This document shows positions 36,601-51,600 of a stretch of 64,000 bases of DNA, piece by piece. The translations under genes and the position numbers were made by a program. The notes beneath the pieces are model-generated. The model ran no database searches and was not told the origin of the DNA. It saw nothing but the letters and a program-made list of their open reading frames with translations. Source of the DNA: Stictocephala bisonia (Eukaryota > Arthropoda > Insecta > Hemiptera > Membracidae). Location: NCBI GenBank assembly GCA_035578905.1, contig JAQJVL010000306.1:124001-188000 (forward strand), written 5' to 3'. Every line of letters begins with the position of its first letter. The stretch's first letter is position 1.

Positions 36601-39600
36601 TTAATTACAAACAGCCACCCTATAGTTAGGTTGTGTAAAAATACGTTGCCCAAATTGTTCTAGAGTGTATTTAGTAGATCTTCTTTATATGATATAAATC
36701 TGTTCAAGCTTTTCATAGTTGTAGAATCACTCCTCCCATGTGGCCAAACTGTCAAGCTACATTTCTGTTCTCTATCTTGTCTTAAAAGTATGCCTTCTAG
36801 GGCTTATCTGTATACCTGCTATATCTGCTATGTTTTTCTATATACACAGTAAAATTCTAGATATAATCAATATTCCTTCACATTACCATTCTTTATTTGT
36901 GCAATGAAGAACATTTCAAAACTGGTACTCCTTGCCTACTGTTATCAAAATATCAACCAACCCCCATGTTCTCGATGAGCTTACTATACCTTCACCACTG
37001 CCAACAACCTTTTGACCAATCTCCATTTACAAACCCTTAAAACCATTGGATTCCTTAAGATTAGGTGTAACCTGAAAGTTCACCCATACTCTCATGGGCC
37101 AAAAACTCAAATTGGTAGACCTAAGTATATCTTCACATACATATAAAATTCTTGTTCTTTCCAAAATAATGTGTACCAACATATACCAGTTTAATTTGTT
37201 TCAGCTATTCATTCCTTCGATTGCAACCTTAAGTTACAGCTATTATTTTATAACCATTCTTTCACCCCTAATCTTGTTGATTTGTCAGAAACCTACCCAG
37301 CTCGATTCAGTTACTCACCAGCTTTGACCCTCCACCATTACCTACTGGACTGTCATATTTAACTGTTCCTTAACTTCATACTCTACAAAGTGTCTCATGC
37401 CTTAATCATTTTCTCCAACTCCCAATCAATCAGATCCTTACCGTCACTGAACGTACAACATTAAACTTCTTGAAACTCCAGAATACAAACTCCTGATTAC
37501 ATCATGATCCTTCGTGGTTATAAAGGCTCCAACAATGATATCCTGAACAAACCCAATTACATCTGTAGACATTACTACTGATAGTTCACTTGGATGGCTC
37601 TTGACGTGGACATGACTGATGGTGGTTCACCTCCCTGCCCTTTGATGTCCCAATACGGATTATACTTTTGACATGAAGATACATTCAGTTAAAGGATTTT
37701 AAGATTGTCAGTTACATCGATGGAGAACATTTTTACATACACCTTCATTCTTTTCTTACGTAATGAATGTCAGCTTGTTTGATTACAGACAGTGGAAAGT
37801 CCTGTCAGCAGTGTGAAGACCACTGTTGAATCAAAGCCAACCAAACTTGACTTAGAAAGTCCTGTGTCAGAACTATGTAGTGCCTTGAGAGCTTGTAGAC
37901 TAAGTAGTGGCGAAGGCAAACCTGTCCCTCGTCATCCCCCATCCCGCCAAAACTCTCAGGCCTATTATAACGGCGATGTCAGACATGCCTCTGCACTAGA
38001 TGACACAATTCCTGTCCACATCACCAGTCCTCACCTATACATGGAGAAATCTTGCCAGGTATTATAGACTTCAAACTGTTATTGCACATTCTAGTTTTAT
38101 AAAAAAAGATAGATTATTCTTTCCTTTACCGGAATCTGTATTTCCAAGATTTCTATGTGAGATTGACAGTGTAAGGAAAATAATAAGAACTTAGTTAGAG
38201 TTTACAAGCTGCAAGAAGCATAGTTTGTACTTAGTAAATGAGAAAGATTGTTACATGATATCTATAAATAAGCATTTATAAAATTGGACATAGAAAACTA
38301 CAGACATGAACAAAGTAAAGGAGAATCAGATGAATGAATGAGAATTATGACAGACATCTGCTAGATAACAGTTTAAGTTTTATTAACATTCTAAAGATAT
38401 TGAGAACAAATTTTATATGAAATAAAGATGCCTTCATGACAAACGGTATGATCAACCCTTGTCCCTGTTTTAAAAGTGAACATATAAATAGGTAAGGCAA
38501 CACTCTTGTCTTGTTAAATTTCCTAATACTATTTTCTAACTAATAGTTAATACCACTGTATGTATGTGGTTAAGAGGATAAATACTAGGGATGGACGAGA
38601 GGAGATTTTTAGGTTCGGGAGGGAAACGAGAGGGAAATTAATTTCCTCCCAAATTTCGGGAGAGAAACGGGAGGAAATTAATTTCCTCCCAAATTTTGAG
38701 AAATTTTTGGAGGGAATTTTTCCCAGCTGTAAAAAAGCTTCATAATCATAATTAATGTATGATAACGTAATCATACATTAATTTTCAAACTTAGTAGATA
38801 AAACAAATAAACCGAATAATTTTATAGTACAGTAATAATAATTTATTGGTACGTGATCTAGTAGGAAATTCAACCATTAATGTTAAGGCACATTTATGTA
38901 CTCCTTATTTTATTAAATCTTTTTTCTGCTATCCAAAAAACAGAAAAAAATCAAACAGGTTTAGACTAAACAATAACAGATTACACACTTAATAAACAAA
39001 GCAATCTCATCTGATATAACAGAATTAAAATTGTAACAACAAGGGAAATAAAAGAATGGTAGTTACATATTACAGCCAATTTTAATTAAAATCGTCATAA
39101 AAACTAGACATGGATGAATTCTTCAATTAATTAACTAAACTACATTATAACTAGGAACTCAAGTTACACACAGAGCCAGCATCTTGGCAGTCCCTCTTTC
39201 TTATCCCCCCCCCCCCCAAATCCTCACGGATAAACTTAGTAATTATTACTGCACGTGTATTGACTATTGTAGAGATGTGCATTTGTTTTAATTCTATTAA
39301 TAACTGCCGCTGTAGTCATAAGAAAGCAACCTCTATTTCTTTTCTGTTATTGTCAACTAATCACACAGACGGTCGATCTGGTTTATCTGGTAGTTGCGAT
39401 CACGGTAGCGAAGCTTTTGGGCAAAAGCTGGATCAAGTGATTCTACGATTCAGGCGCCATCGCCAAACACAGTCGATTGCTTTCAAAATTGTCTCTTTTC
39501 AACAAAAAATTGATTTTGTTTACGCCATAAAAAGTGGATCTGTAGTTATTTTATTCAATAATAACGTGGTTATAATAAACCGGAAATAAGCTGTGAAATA

Positions 39601-42600
39601 TAATCAAATTTGTAAATCTAGATGCCAAAATACCGGTAGTTTAATGGATCGATAGTAATAATTTAATAATTGTGCACCTAAATATAAATTTAAAAGACGT
39701 TTACGACCAATAATTTTTAATAAATTATGATTGGTAATAAATGCATGCAACTCGAAACTACTTCGATACATAAAAAGATAATCTTTTCATCACGAGGAAT
39801 TTCTGACGTATTGGAGTGACAACGGTATACGTAATCGGCAAATGTATGCCTAGCCAGAAGAGATGCAATCTGAAATATCAGCTAAATGCCAACTGGCAAC
39901 TGGTGATACAAAGAAGATTTGTGCAGCTAAATTATAAATTTATGAAATGAACACAAGAAGTATGATAAAGTTTCGGTTCAATAAAAATAATGTTCCGTAT
40001 TGCTAAACTAGCCGTTTTATAATCAGAAGAGATTTGGATTGAATTGTTTTGCATTTAACATCGACGTAGTAGTAACAATTATGATCAGGGAACCGTTCAC
40101 TGAGTTTACAAATCAAAATTATCGTATTGTAATACATTTTACACTCCATCTATGTTACTTTCTAACCTAGTCAGGAAACCGATCGACAGTTTGACAGAAG
40201 AAAATATCGTATCCCTGCAAATGTTACATGCACATTTGGCGATCTTAAGTGTTCACAAACAAATTATTAATTGACATTCGCTACGGATATAATACTTATT
40301 TTTTATTCAATTGAAAATAAATAAATATTGTTACGTCGCACGATACTTGAACGCCATTACGATATTTTATATGATATGATACGATATTTTCTTCTGTCAA
40401 ATCATTGGTCGATTCCCTACTCAGATAAACACCAAAACGGATCACAATCACCTCACGGGAAATATACGATAATTTCAATTCGGAAACGAGCAGAACGGTT
40501 CATTGTACGTACAACATGAGAGAAATGGACTTTTGCCATGGGAAGGAAGATTTGTTGTTTTGTTGGACAGTAAAGTGTCCTGTTTTTGCGAGCAGTTTGA
40601 TTGAATGATTTTACGTTACTAACACAAACAAACATTGGAATATAGGCCCACTCAGTTTTCGTTCGTTATCATTTGGGTTTCGGCAGGCACGGATCCAGAG
40701 CAGTGAATTGGGGGGGGCGAACCTGCCGGGGGTCCTCCCCCGGAAAATTTTTGCTATTTTAACGTCCTAGAAGTATTGTTTTTAGCAGTTTGGGGTGTGT
40801 TTTTAGGGTTTAAATATAGAAGAATACCCAAGTTCTGTAATCGAAAATAAGTTTGGCATAAATTTATTCCAACAGCTGATTAATGACACTAGTATAAACA
40901 ATTAATTGTCAAATTGGTATTGCCATTGATACTTCTTAGAACCCCTGGGGTAGTTTCCTGATGTAATTTCAAAATAAATTGTACAACTTCGAAATAGCAT
41001 TTAAGTATATACATTTAATATCACAACTATTAAATAATAAAATGGATTCCATTGGAATGTTATATTGTTAAAATTTTATGGAAACGGTTCAATGAGCAAC
41101 AACTTAAACATAGTTAAACATAGTTAACTGTGTAGAGTTACATTTAACACATTCATTACACAACCATTAATATAATAACTCAACTATCAAATCAATGTCG
41201 TCTGTCAATCAGTGTCTCGGCGTCTCGCCACTACGTCGGCGCTAGACACGCAGTGTTGCCGGCGAAAATATATAGGCCTACCAATTACCAACCGACGACT
41301 CGGAAATTCTCCTTTCTACAAACTCAGACTACACATCTGAATATTATATATACTGTAATATTATTAAGACGGTAACAATTACTAATGTTATTTTCATGAC
41401 GGTAAATCAAATATTTTATTAACATTTTATTCTAAGCGTGTAGGTAAATTTTTTGCTTTTTTCCGTTTGGGGGGGGGGGGGCGATCGCCCCCATCGCCCC
41501 CCCCCTTAAATCCGTGCCTGGGTTTCGGTCAACAGTTCTGTCCTATACTAGATTTGTTTAGTTGGATCATAGATCTCGGTAACTTGTTCGACTTCAATAG
41601 TTTTTTTAGCATCGTGATCCGGATATCTCGTTCACTGATGAGCCTTGTCAAATGAACGGGTCGTGAGAACGTCACATCTACGTTCGACCCTAACTAACTG
41701 TCAACCTCGACTGTCAGTCGTCAGTCACTACGTAACTTCACTGCCACAGTATAAGCAATAAATTACATTCCACGGTAATCGAGACACAAGTCTATCATAA
41801 TTTTATTATCCTTTCACTTTAATTTATATTGATTGAAAAAATCCGAACTTGACCATGAATGTCGATTATAACCGTGTTGTTGAGATCGAACTATTTAGTT
41901 GGTTACATCTTAGAATAACAATTGAAAAACTCTCGAATGGAATTCCCGATCGTAACAAAATTTCCTTCTCGCAGGACGAGAATTATAATTTCCCGGGGAA
42001 TTCCCGAAATTTCGAGAACCGTCCATCCCTAATAAATACCACTGTATGTGTTTGGGTGGGTGGATAACTAACATTGTGTTGTATTGGTGGGTGGGTGGGC
42101 TCTTACTACTTTGTGCGTATGGGTGGGTCATTACTAACATACGGATATGGGCAAGAGGGTTGGTCAATACCACTATATGTGTATGGTATTTTTTTGCATA
42201 TGGTGTATTTTATTGCACTTTTTCCTAATTTAACATATTTTTAGTAAAAATACATAATTTTAGCAACCTTCCAAGTACTCAAAAGAGCTAGTATATATTA
42301 AAAATAACAATATTGTAGAACCTTTAAAATTTTTATATGTTTAAGTTTCCTTTGTCACATAAATAGTTTCATCAATTATCCCTTTTGTAGTAAATTGTGC
42401 TGTTTACCGTTGCAAATTTAATAATAATTTCATGCAAACTATGTTCTTTATGGAATTCTGTTTAAATAAATGTGACTATTAATTATGTGATTTCCAATTT
42501 AGAATCATGAAATTATTAAGGATTGTATGTTAAATTTCTATTTGTGTTCTGGATTAAACATGTCCAGATCCACTCTGACTTGCTAGGGCAATCTTTTGTC

Positions 42601-45600
42601 TCACAGGAGCCTTTTTAACTGTCAATTTTATTGTTCTTCCAATATAAACCAGCAACCTTGGAGATATTGAAATTTGCCGCTGTTATCCACCTTAAACAAT
42701 GTGGGTGTCAATTTGTTCTCAATTTTACAAAAATAAATTTCATGTTTGAAATCTTAAGTTCGTTTGAACTTTAAGCTGGATATGATTTTAAGAGAGATAT
42801 CCAGGCTAAAACCTTTTACCCCACAATAAGGGTTGCCACAAGACACTGGACCAATGAATAGCAAGAAACATAGATATGAGCAAACTGTCCATGCACTATT
42901 CCTCGTAAGTGTTTTGTTGCTGTTCAAACACTCCAGGAAAGAGGTTAAGTGTAACTTTGAGACAATATAGTAATGTAACAGACAAGTTATATATTTAAGA
43001 CTCAATATACTGTTCAATAGGTGTTTGCCAAAAGGATATCAGATGGTCTGCAGTCATGTGAAGAACTGGAATTCCTGGCGATAGAGGTGAGACACTTGAA
43101 TGCCCTGGTCACTTCATGCCAGAGTGACAATCGCTTCTCTCAAGTGGACTTTAGTCGTTTACACAGTCGCCTAGGTCATTTAGTAGCTTCTCGTTTGGAC
43201 CCTTGGGACCTGCCACCGATTCAGAACTGTTTATGCTCCTTAGTTAATAGGTTAGTATGTCACTTGTGTTACAGAACTTAAAATAAGGTAATTAACTATT
43301 TGTGCGGCATTTTTATATTTTGAAGGTTGAAATTTATTTAGTTTAGTAGAATCTAAAGTGGTTTTTGAATATCCATTTCAATTACGACAGTTACCAAAGT
43401 CCTAATTTGGGTTAAATTTCATAATGTCTCATGTAACATTTCAATGTTATATATCATAGAAATAGTATGATGACATATATCAATTCTTTAACAAACCTAA
43501 AAGGAGTTTACTATTAGTGATATGCATACCTTTTATTCTTCAACAAGAGACCATTACATTTTTACTTTCTCCCAAATGCGTTAGCATAGGGAAAATATTG
43601 TGATCGTCCAAGAAAATTTTTCTTCAAGTTGGTCTAAAAATCCATTTTAGGGCCCCCTGAATCCAAAATGTTAGTGTCTGTCCGTGTGTGTGTGTGTGTG
43701 CGTGCGTGCGTGTGTGTACTTCGCTGGAGACCAAAAGGATAGATCAATTTTTATGAATTTGCTATGTAGGTTTTTTCACCTTCGGATTTTTTAACTTTTT
43801 TGAGATTTTAGTTTTTCTTATTTTTATGGGCAAAACACATACAAAAAATGGAATTGTCTCAAAAACGGCTCTAACGATTTTGATTAATTTTTTAGAAAAG
43901 ATGTGAATTACAATTTAAAATATTTTAGTTGAAACCGCATGCCCTAACTTTAATAGTTTTTTTAGTTACATTTTCTACATACGAAATTATTAAAAAATGC
44001 AATTATTTTTAAGCTAAATTCTAATGATGTTTATTAAATTTTCAGTATAGATTGAAATTATAGTTACAAATATTTTAGTTGCCACTCCACCAAGTTGGGG
44101 CTGGAGGCTAAAGGCCAAAAGCCACAACGAGTTGTTGAAGGTTGTTTAAATAAAATCTGACTATGTGATAAATTGAACAGCTGCTTTTGTGTTAAAGCTT
44201 TTATTTAAATAAAATATGTGTTTTGTACGTACGTTTTTTAGAAAAGTAATTAATTGAATATCTGTTTTTATTTAGGTATGTTTTTACATCCTTTAATTTT
44301 AATTCAATAATATGTTAATATTCAACATAAACATGTGACTTGAAGCAAACTGTCATATATTATTATATAGTTTAAGTGAGATTTTTAGCGTTGGTAGGGT
44401 GATTTATTAATGGTTCCGTTTTTATAAATAAATTACAAATTAATACATTAAACTAAATTAATTATTATTTCTTTAACAAGCTTTGTACATTTTTTAACAA
44501 TATGACATAACAAAGGGAAAGGGAGGAAGTTTGTGTGCCAGTTACCTGGTACCATTTATTTATTTTTGATTCTTCATCACCCTGTGAAATTTTTATAATT
44601 ATTTTTCCTGATTTCCCCATATAACTGAAAATACTGATGCTGTCTAATTGTTTTTAGTTCAGCATAGAATTAAAACACCCAGTGTATTGAGTAGTAACTC
44701 CCAAAAGTCAACGCAAGTGCAAAGTATATTTTTGTTTCTTCTGAACAATTAAGCATTTATCGCTCGTATTACAAATTTACACAATTTTAATATATACTTA
44801 GCTATAGAAAACATTGTTTGAAGAAGAGATTTGTAGGAATCCATAGATCAAGCAACAAATCATCCAACTGTTACATATTTTTATAATGTGCAGGCGGAGT
44901 GAGGACTGTTGCTCATCAGATGACGAAGAAGTGTTGGACTCGCCCTATAATCGGAGGCCCCGCACAGACCGGCGAGATCGAATAGCGCTTCAATCTTCAG
45001 TTGTGTGTTTGGCTCAATCCATCCTTGCTGGTGTGGAGCACACATCAACAGCCATTCGGCCCCAGTATACACTCATATCTGAACAAGACTTTGTGGAGAC
45101 TTGGGCCAAGGCCACTCCTTGCTCTTGCACATTCCTGACCCAACGGCAAGCTCGCCGCAAATTATCTCAGAAGAAGCTTAATTTCAATGAGGGAAGATAT
45201 GGTGGGTAAATTGATTTAGATATTGTTGTAATGCATGGGAAAAGATTAAAGATAGTTCAAGGGGGAAGGGGAAACCTTTGAAACGTTTTAATATGCATCC
45301 CATGTAACAATCAAACAATCCATGAATAATCTAGGGATCAGAGCCATACCTAATAATGCACATAATCTGACAACATAATGGAGATTCTGTGTTTGTACAT
45401 TCCTGGTAGCTATAGGCTAGTTTGGATGAACTCTCTGTTATAATCATACATCAATTGGATCTTTTGTATTGTGTGATCTTGGATGACAAACCTTCATTGG
45501 CTAATATTAAGGGATTTTGAATATATCAATAACAATCATGCATTTATCACATCTCCCTAGTGCTTGTTCTTGGATGTTGAGATATCATTGTCCAGTTTCC

Positions 45601-48600
45601 TGTTGTATATAGTAATATTGGATGACAAATCGTCATTGCTAGTCTTAAAGGATTGTGAATATCTCCACAACAGTCATTCGTGTATTACAACTTCCTGCGT
45701 GGTCTTGGATGTTGTGGTGCCATTGTAGAGTGTTCGGTTGTATCTAATAATTTTATAATTTTTCTGTACTGAAAACCTTTATTTTGCTTCTATTCTGTCA
45801 ATGAGCACATTGTTATCTTAAGATTAAAAGTTAAGAACTTTGACAGTTTAGATGTGAGACTCATTTTCCTTAGTTTTAATTTACCTAAAATTAAAAATTT
45901 ACCTAAAAGTTTCTTTAAATTAGTTACATTTGATAAAAATGAGGATGGTTTAAAGTTGAAACATTATAATTTTCCTTTGTAAAATGAAAGCAAAATATCA
46001 ACAAACTATCTCTTCCTCATTTTGATATTGTATGTAAAGTAAGATTGCTATCACCTAGCTGAAAATATCAATCATTTGATAAAAGGTATTGTATCATACT
46101 TAACTGTAAAAACAAATCAACTGAGGTTAAGTCTTAAAATTCATAGGAACGTGGTGAAAGTTCAAGATATACAATTTTGATCTCGTACAAATCAAACAAA
46201 AATAATTGATCTGATTTAGGTGAGACAATCAATGTTAATGTTAGTAATATTTTACAAAGCTAAAACTGTCATTTCTGATTATGCTAGAAAAGATTAAATG
46301 GTGAGATCAGAGGATTATATGTGATAAATTAAAAAAAAATTATCACACTAAACGCTAAATATGATCCTAGAGTTGGTGCTTGGTTTTCAAATTCACTACA
46401 TTTTGTTTCAGATGAAACTCCAGAAAATACAGAAAATTCTGTAGAGGAAAATGTTACCAAATGCATATCTGCGCCGGCAGATAGTTCAGGGGAGGAATCT
46501 GATACTTCAGGTAAATTAGAGCGTTGCACATCAGTTCATTCTCTTTGACCTGTTATTATGATATAAACACATTATTTTCCATATTTATATTAAGTATATT
46601 CCAATAATTACTAATGTTTACACAATATGTCAATAAGTTTATTGATATTTTTGTCTTCTCTTTCATTGATGTTTTGTGAAGAGAATGCTTTACAGCTTCA
46701 AATCCCTCGATTAGCTCTTATATATATTGGCATCAATTTCACTGTTTTGACTGCCTTATATTGGAGTACAAAGTTTGCTTGGGACTTTTATTACGTCTAT
46801 TTAAGAAATTCAGTTATGACTGATATTTTTAACAGCAGAGTATTTGACATAAATTACTCAAAAATTATCAATAGTTTTAAATTCATATATATTCTTTGGT
46901 CAGGCCTCCATCATTCCGAATTAGTATATTGAGATTTTGTTTGTTCATTTGTATGTTGCCTTTATTATTGCTCATGATTAGGCTAAAAGATTTTTTTTAT
47001 CATCTAAGTTAAAAAGTATTTTAAGTTTAAAAACAGCAATTGCTTAACTAGAAGATCCCCAGGTTAATATACCACGTGTTAGATGTGATGAGAAGTATGC
47101 ATGACAATCATCCATCTGAATTTTTATTGTTGTGCTGGATTTAAACATTCTTAAAGTAAATGTGATGGAAGATAATATTTTTGCAAGATTCTTTTTATGA
47201 GTACGAGTTATTTTGTTGCCAAAATCAACTCCAAGGAAGTTGACATAATCCTGAAAAGTAAGGCTGGTGTCATTAGAATTTATGCTTTGTAAGAAGGTTG
47301 AGTTTGTAGACTTAAATTCAATGAGCTGAGTTTTTTTTAACATTCATTGCAAGAAATTAACCAATTCTCGAATGATTTCAGCTCTTGCTCCATCATGTCT
47401 TGAGGATTTTCTTTTAAACTTTCTGTACATATTAAGGTAGTATCATCAGCATATTGTTACATGTTCGTATCAGTGACATAATGCAACCACAAACGACATT
47501 GTGCAAAGTGCACAGTGGATGCCTCTCTTCTTATCAGTCATGCAGAGTAAGGGAAATAAAGTCAGATGAACAAATATTTAACACCTGACATATTTACTTT
47601 ATGACATTAAATCACTCTTTCTAAATACATCTACTCTTCATGAACTCACAATTTTCCCATGATGTACCATTAAAATGTTCCCAAAAATAATCCTAGTTTG
47701 TTTTATATATTAGCATTATTATATTACTTCAACTTATTACTATACTTGTAAACTATATGTTTTTGGTTTGGAGATGTGGCCGCTGTATGAACAGAACCAT
47801 TCATGTAGTCAGCAGTCACAGCCAATAAATATTATTTATTCGAAACAGTAACAGGATAATGAATAATATACAGTATAATATGTTTGTATATAACTATATA
47901 GAGTATATAATAATAATATAAAATAACAGTAAATATATATGTAAATCATTTCAAAATATCTCACAAATGTTATTATCAAATAAATGAAATATTATTCAAC
48001 ATCTGATTTTTGTGTTGCTGTGGAGAGAAAAAGTGGAGTAACTGTATGAGAAGCAGTGGAGGAAAAGATGCGTGAACTTTTCTGGGAGCATTGTTTTTGT
48101 TTATGGTTTAACTGTATCACATAGGCCACTCTCATAAATAAAAAAAATGCACGATCTTAAAATTGAGGCCTGTGGGACCCCCATAGTTAGATTTTGTTTT
48201 CAGTTTGAACTGTAGATTGTATGAAATTTATTTATAATAACTATTCCCTATTAAGACCTTTTATACATATCACCCTAAAGTATGTTATCATACTTTTGTG
48301 TAACTAACAATGTCTTAGGTCGATAGTTTGTTACCTTACCTCAAAAACATCACCCTTTTTTATAGAAGTAACATTTTAAGTCATCTTTAATTTTTCTTAG
48401 AAAATTCCATATAGTAGAGATGAATAATTTACAACATGCAATTGAGAATTAGTTAAAAGTTCCATTGCACTTTTTATTACAGATATTGCAATATCACCAT
48501 ATCCTTAAGTGCCGTAAGTTTATTTTGTTTAGTTTAATATTTTTTTTTTCAATTTCATTTTGATCAATTAATTTTCAGTTCCATTTGAATTTTTTTAATT

Positions 48601-51600
48601 TGGTAAATGGAATTTAGAGGTGCCACCCAATTTTCATAATTTTTTCTCAACCAGTCAATACCAACCTCATGAATATTGAGACCATAGACATTTTTACGGA
48701 AAACCCAATTTTTAACAAAAAAATTGGAAAAAAATGTTCATACCAAAAATGATATATATTACATTAAAGTAATGTAGTTTTTCCCCTGAACATGGATATG
48801 ACATCACATTATTCATGCGAAAAATAATAACAGTTTCAAAAAAAAAGTGGGTAAGGTTATTACTAAAAACTAAACTAAGCATACGATTTAAGATAGGTAA
48901 GATTAGTATATGTTGACCATGAATAATATTTCAGTTTTTATCAGTGGTAGGAAGAAATGAAGAAGAATGTCATATTTGTGTTCAGGAAAAAACTACTCAA
49001 GATTAATCTAATATAGATTGTTTTTGGTGTAGAAAGGTTTTTTTTATTTTTCTATTTTCGTCTAAAAAATCTGCACTTCCACTAGAAGGTTTCTTCGCAT
49101 TCGTGTTTGTGGCTTTGATATTGACTAGTTAAAAAAAATGTGAAAATCAGGTGAGACCTCTATATTCCATATTTACCGTTTATTTTACTTAACTAATTCA
49201 GTATGTTGTACAGACACAAGTGATTGTGAGTACTTCACCCCTCCGTCGTCACCCGGGATCCGCTCTGATGATGACCAGGCCATGGAGAGTCCAGATGAAG
49301 GGCCGGATGTCTATATAAATGGGTAACAACTTTCTCAGTAAATTGAAAGTGAACTTCCAGTTTTATTTAAAGATACTACACCAAAATATCAATAATTGCT
49401 ACTCCTTTTCAAGACAATAATCTTTCTTTGCCAAGAAGTTATTCTTTCTTTGAATCAGAATTATGCTTCTACTTTCTAGTGGATAGACAAACCTAAACAC
49501 ACAAACTAATAACAATTTCTATTAATGTACATAAAAAAGGATTGAACATTTGTAATGTAAAGTTCAAATACACATATAATTAGTTTCTTTGTAGCTTAAT
49601 ATATATTTCATTGTATTGCAGAGTGTGCTTTGGTAAATTACCAAAATGGTATCAAAAATATTGATGACAGTGTAGAACACTTAAGAATATAGAAAATATC
49701 TGGTAATACATTCAAACCCCACAATTTTTAATCAGTGGTGACGTTATCATGCTAAATAAGCAGAAAATAACAGATACTTGTTCCAATTGTAAACAGAATA
49801 CACAAAAGACAATATAAACAATCAAATACTTGCAATATAAACATGAATTAGCATGTAACTTACACAGCTGTTGTCTATTACCATGAAATCTTATGTTTAG
49901 TTACCTTGAAAGAGACCAGCTGATAACCATTGGGCTGTTCATTTGTCATTGGACCTTTCTAAGGTTAATGACACTTTCTAAGGAATGGTCGGCCAACTAT
50001 GACTATATTCGTTCATCTAACTCAATCAATTAATCAATGGTTCAACATACTCATTCCAAATGCATATTCGTCCATATATTGACGACCAGGGTCTTAAGAA
50101 TAAATAAAAGTTAACTTATGTTTGTTGGGTTACAGGAGCACTCCCAGTAAGCTGGATGTATCGGTATTGGAGGCAATCAGGGACAGTGAGATCAACAGAG
50201 CTAAGTTTCCCAGCATCTGTCGCTGGCGCCATCTTGTCATGCTTCACTCACAAGAAGAGAGGCAGAGGTTTCTGGAAACATTGTTTAACTATTTCTAAAA
50301 TTATGATTTCATTTTGTTTGATGAACCATGTGTTTTCAAGAGTAATTTAAAACTAAGATACTGTAAGATCTTAAAGGTGATTATGCCAAACAAACCTGAA
50401 ATAATAACCTCAACAGTCATACCAATAGTATTGTGTCCTCTCCTTGTAGGATAAACGGGATGTTGTCATTTCCCACCTTAGTTGACAATTGTGTTAGTTA
50501 CACGTAAACAATCTTAGAGTGGACTCTCTTTCTTTCCCACGCCCTGTTCGTTAGGTTCTAAAGAGATGTGTCCAGATAAGTTAACTAACTGTGTTTCCCT
50601 TTATCAGAGTGGGTTTTCCTTCTGGAATTCAAAGAAGATGTACTAGACAATTGGTGATCTCTGATAAGAAAGTCAGGCTCATCCATTGACAGCATTTTCC
50701 CGTTGAATTCTTTCCTTCATTAATCACCTTGGCTGCTATACATCTGCTTGTAACGTTCCTCATGTGAAAATAACTAAAATAACAAATACTAATAGTACCA
50801 TTACTCCTTTAATGAGTAATAACGTTGCAAGACATGATTCTTGACATGTAGCTTAGGGCTGAAGAAATCACTCTAAAATTACCCTGTGAGTTTTAAAACA
50901 ATACACCATAACAATCTGGGCTGTTACAATTTTTCTGATTTGTTGTATTCATTTATTTTTTTTTTTTTTTATCGCAAAACTTTAGTTTCCTATAAAAATT
51001 ATGTTATGTAGCATATTTTCATGTTTCACTGTAAAGCATACAATGTATATTAACCTCATTTACTAGGAAAAATGTTCAGCCAAAAACTACTTTTAAAAAA
51101 TTTCCAAACAATTTGCACCTATCCACAAATTACATGAAAATATATTCCAAGTAACAAAATAGTTAGTTAATAGTAATTTACTTTTTTTTAGAAAATATGA
51201 ATATATGATATATTTGTTTACACTTTTTACATTTATTAGTTTATTAGGACAGATAAAGCATCAGAAAATTTACCACAGAAGATTTACCACTAATATAATA
51301 CACAAGACAACAAATAAACAACACATAACATAAATATCCAGTGTTTCAAGTGTATTCAGGCCGTTTCTTTGTGTGAGTAGTGCTTCTCACTACTTGGCAC
51401 TGCTAGAAAGTGCCAGTAGCACTAAACATTCTGTTATGTGTTATTATGTATTTGTGTTAGTAGAAGTCACCTCAGGTAAGTTTGCTGATGCCATATCTCT
51501 CGTATTGTATTAATTCCAGGCCCAGTGCCCTTTATTTAACCTAACCTATAATTTGTACTTTTGTTTACACTTAACACAAAAAAAACCCAAAAGTTACACT

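Larger units (their letters stand above)
38586..42031. mobile_element. hAT-type element, 3446 bp, with another hAT nested
   Basis: The inverted ends TAGGGATGGACG / CGTCCATCCCTA are flanked by a perfect 8-bp duplication ATAAATAC (38578-38585, 42032-42039). Subterminal TTAATTTCCTCCCAAATTT and AATTTCCCGGGGAATTCCC blocks lie at opposite ends. No transposase recognised. A 109-codon frame (39260-39589) inside shows no motif. An internal inverted pair, GACAGAAGAAAATATCGTAT (about 40192) and its reverse (about 40379), suggests more nested material. Confidence 0.88.

Noticed and set aside
39260..39589. 109-codon frame inside the hAT-like element as a possible transposase
   Set aside because: No BED finger, hATC dimerisation motif or catalytic residues; it is too short and unlike hAT transposases.
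42754..43017. 87-codon minus frame adjacent to exon 8
   Set aside because: No motif, and it ends 3 bp from a + strand exon acceptor; a chance frame.
46627..46932. 101-codon hydrophobic frame resembling a membrane protein
   Set aside because: AT-rich intronic DNA gives Phe/Ile/Leu/Tyr-rich frames by chance; no splice sites fit it into ANKLE2 and no family is recognised.
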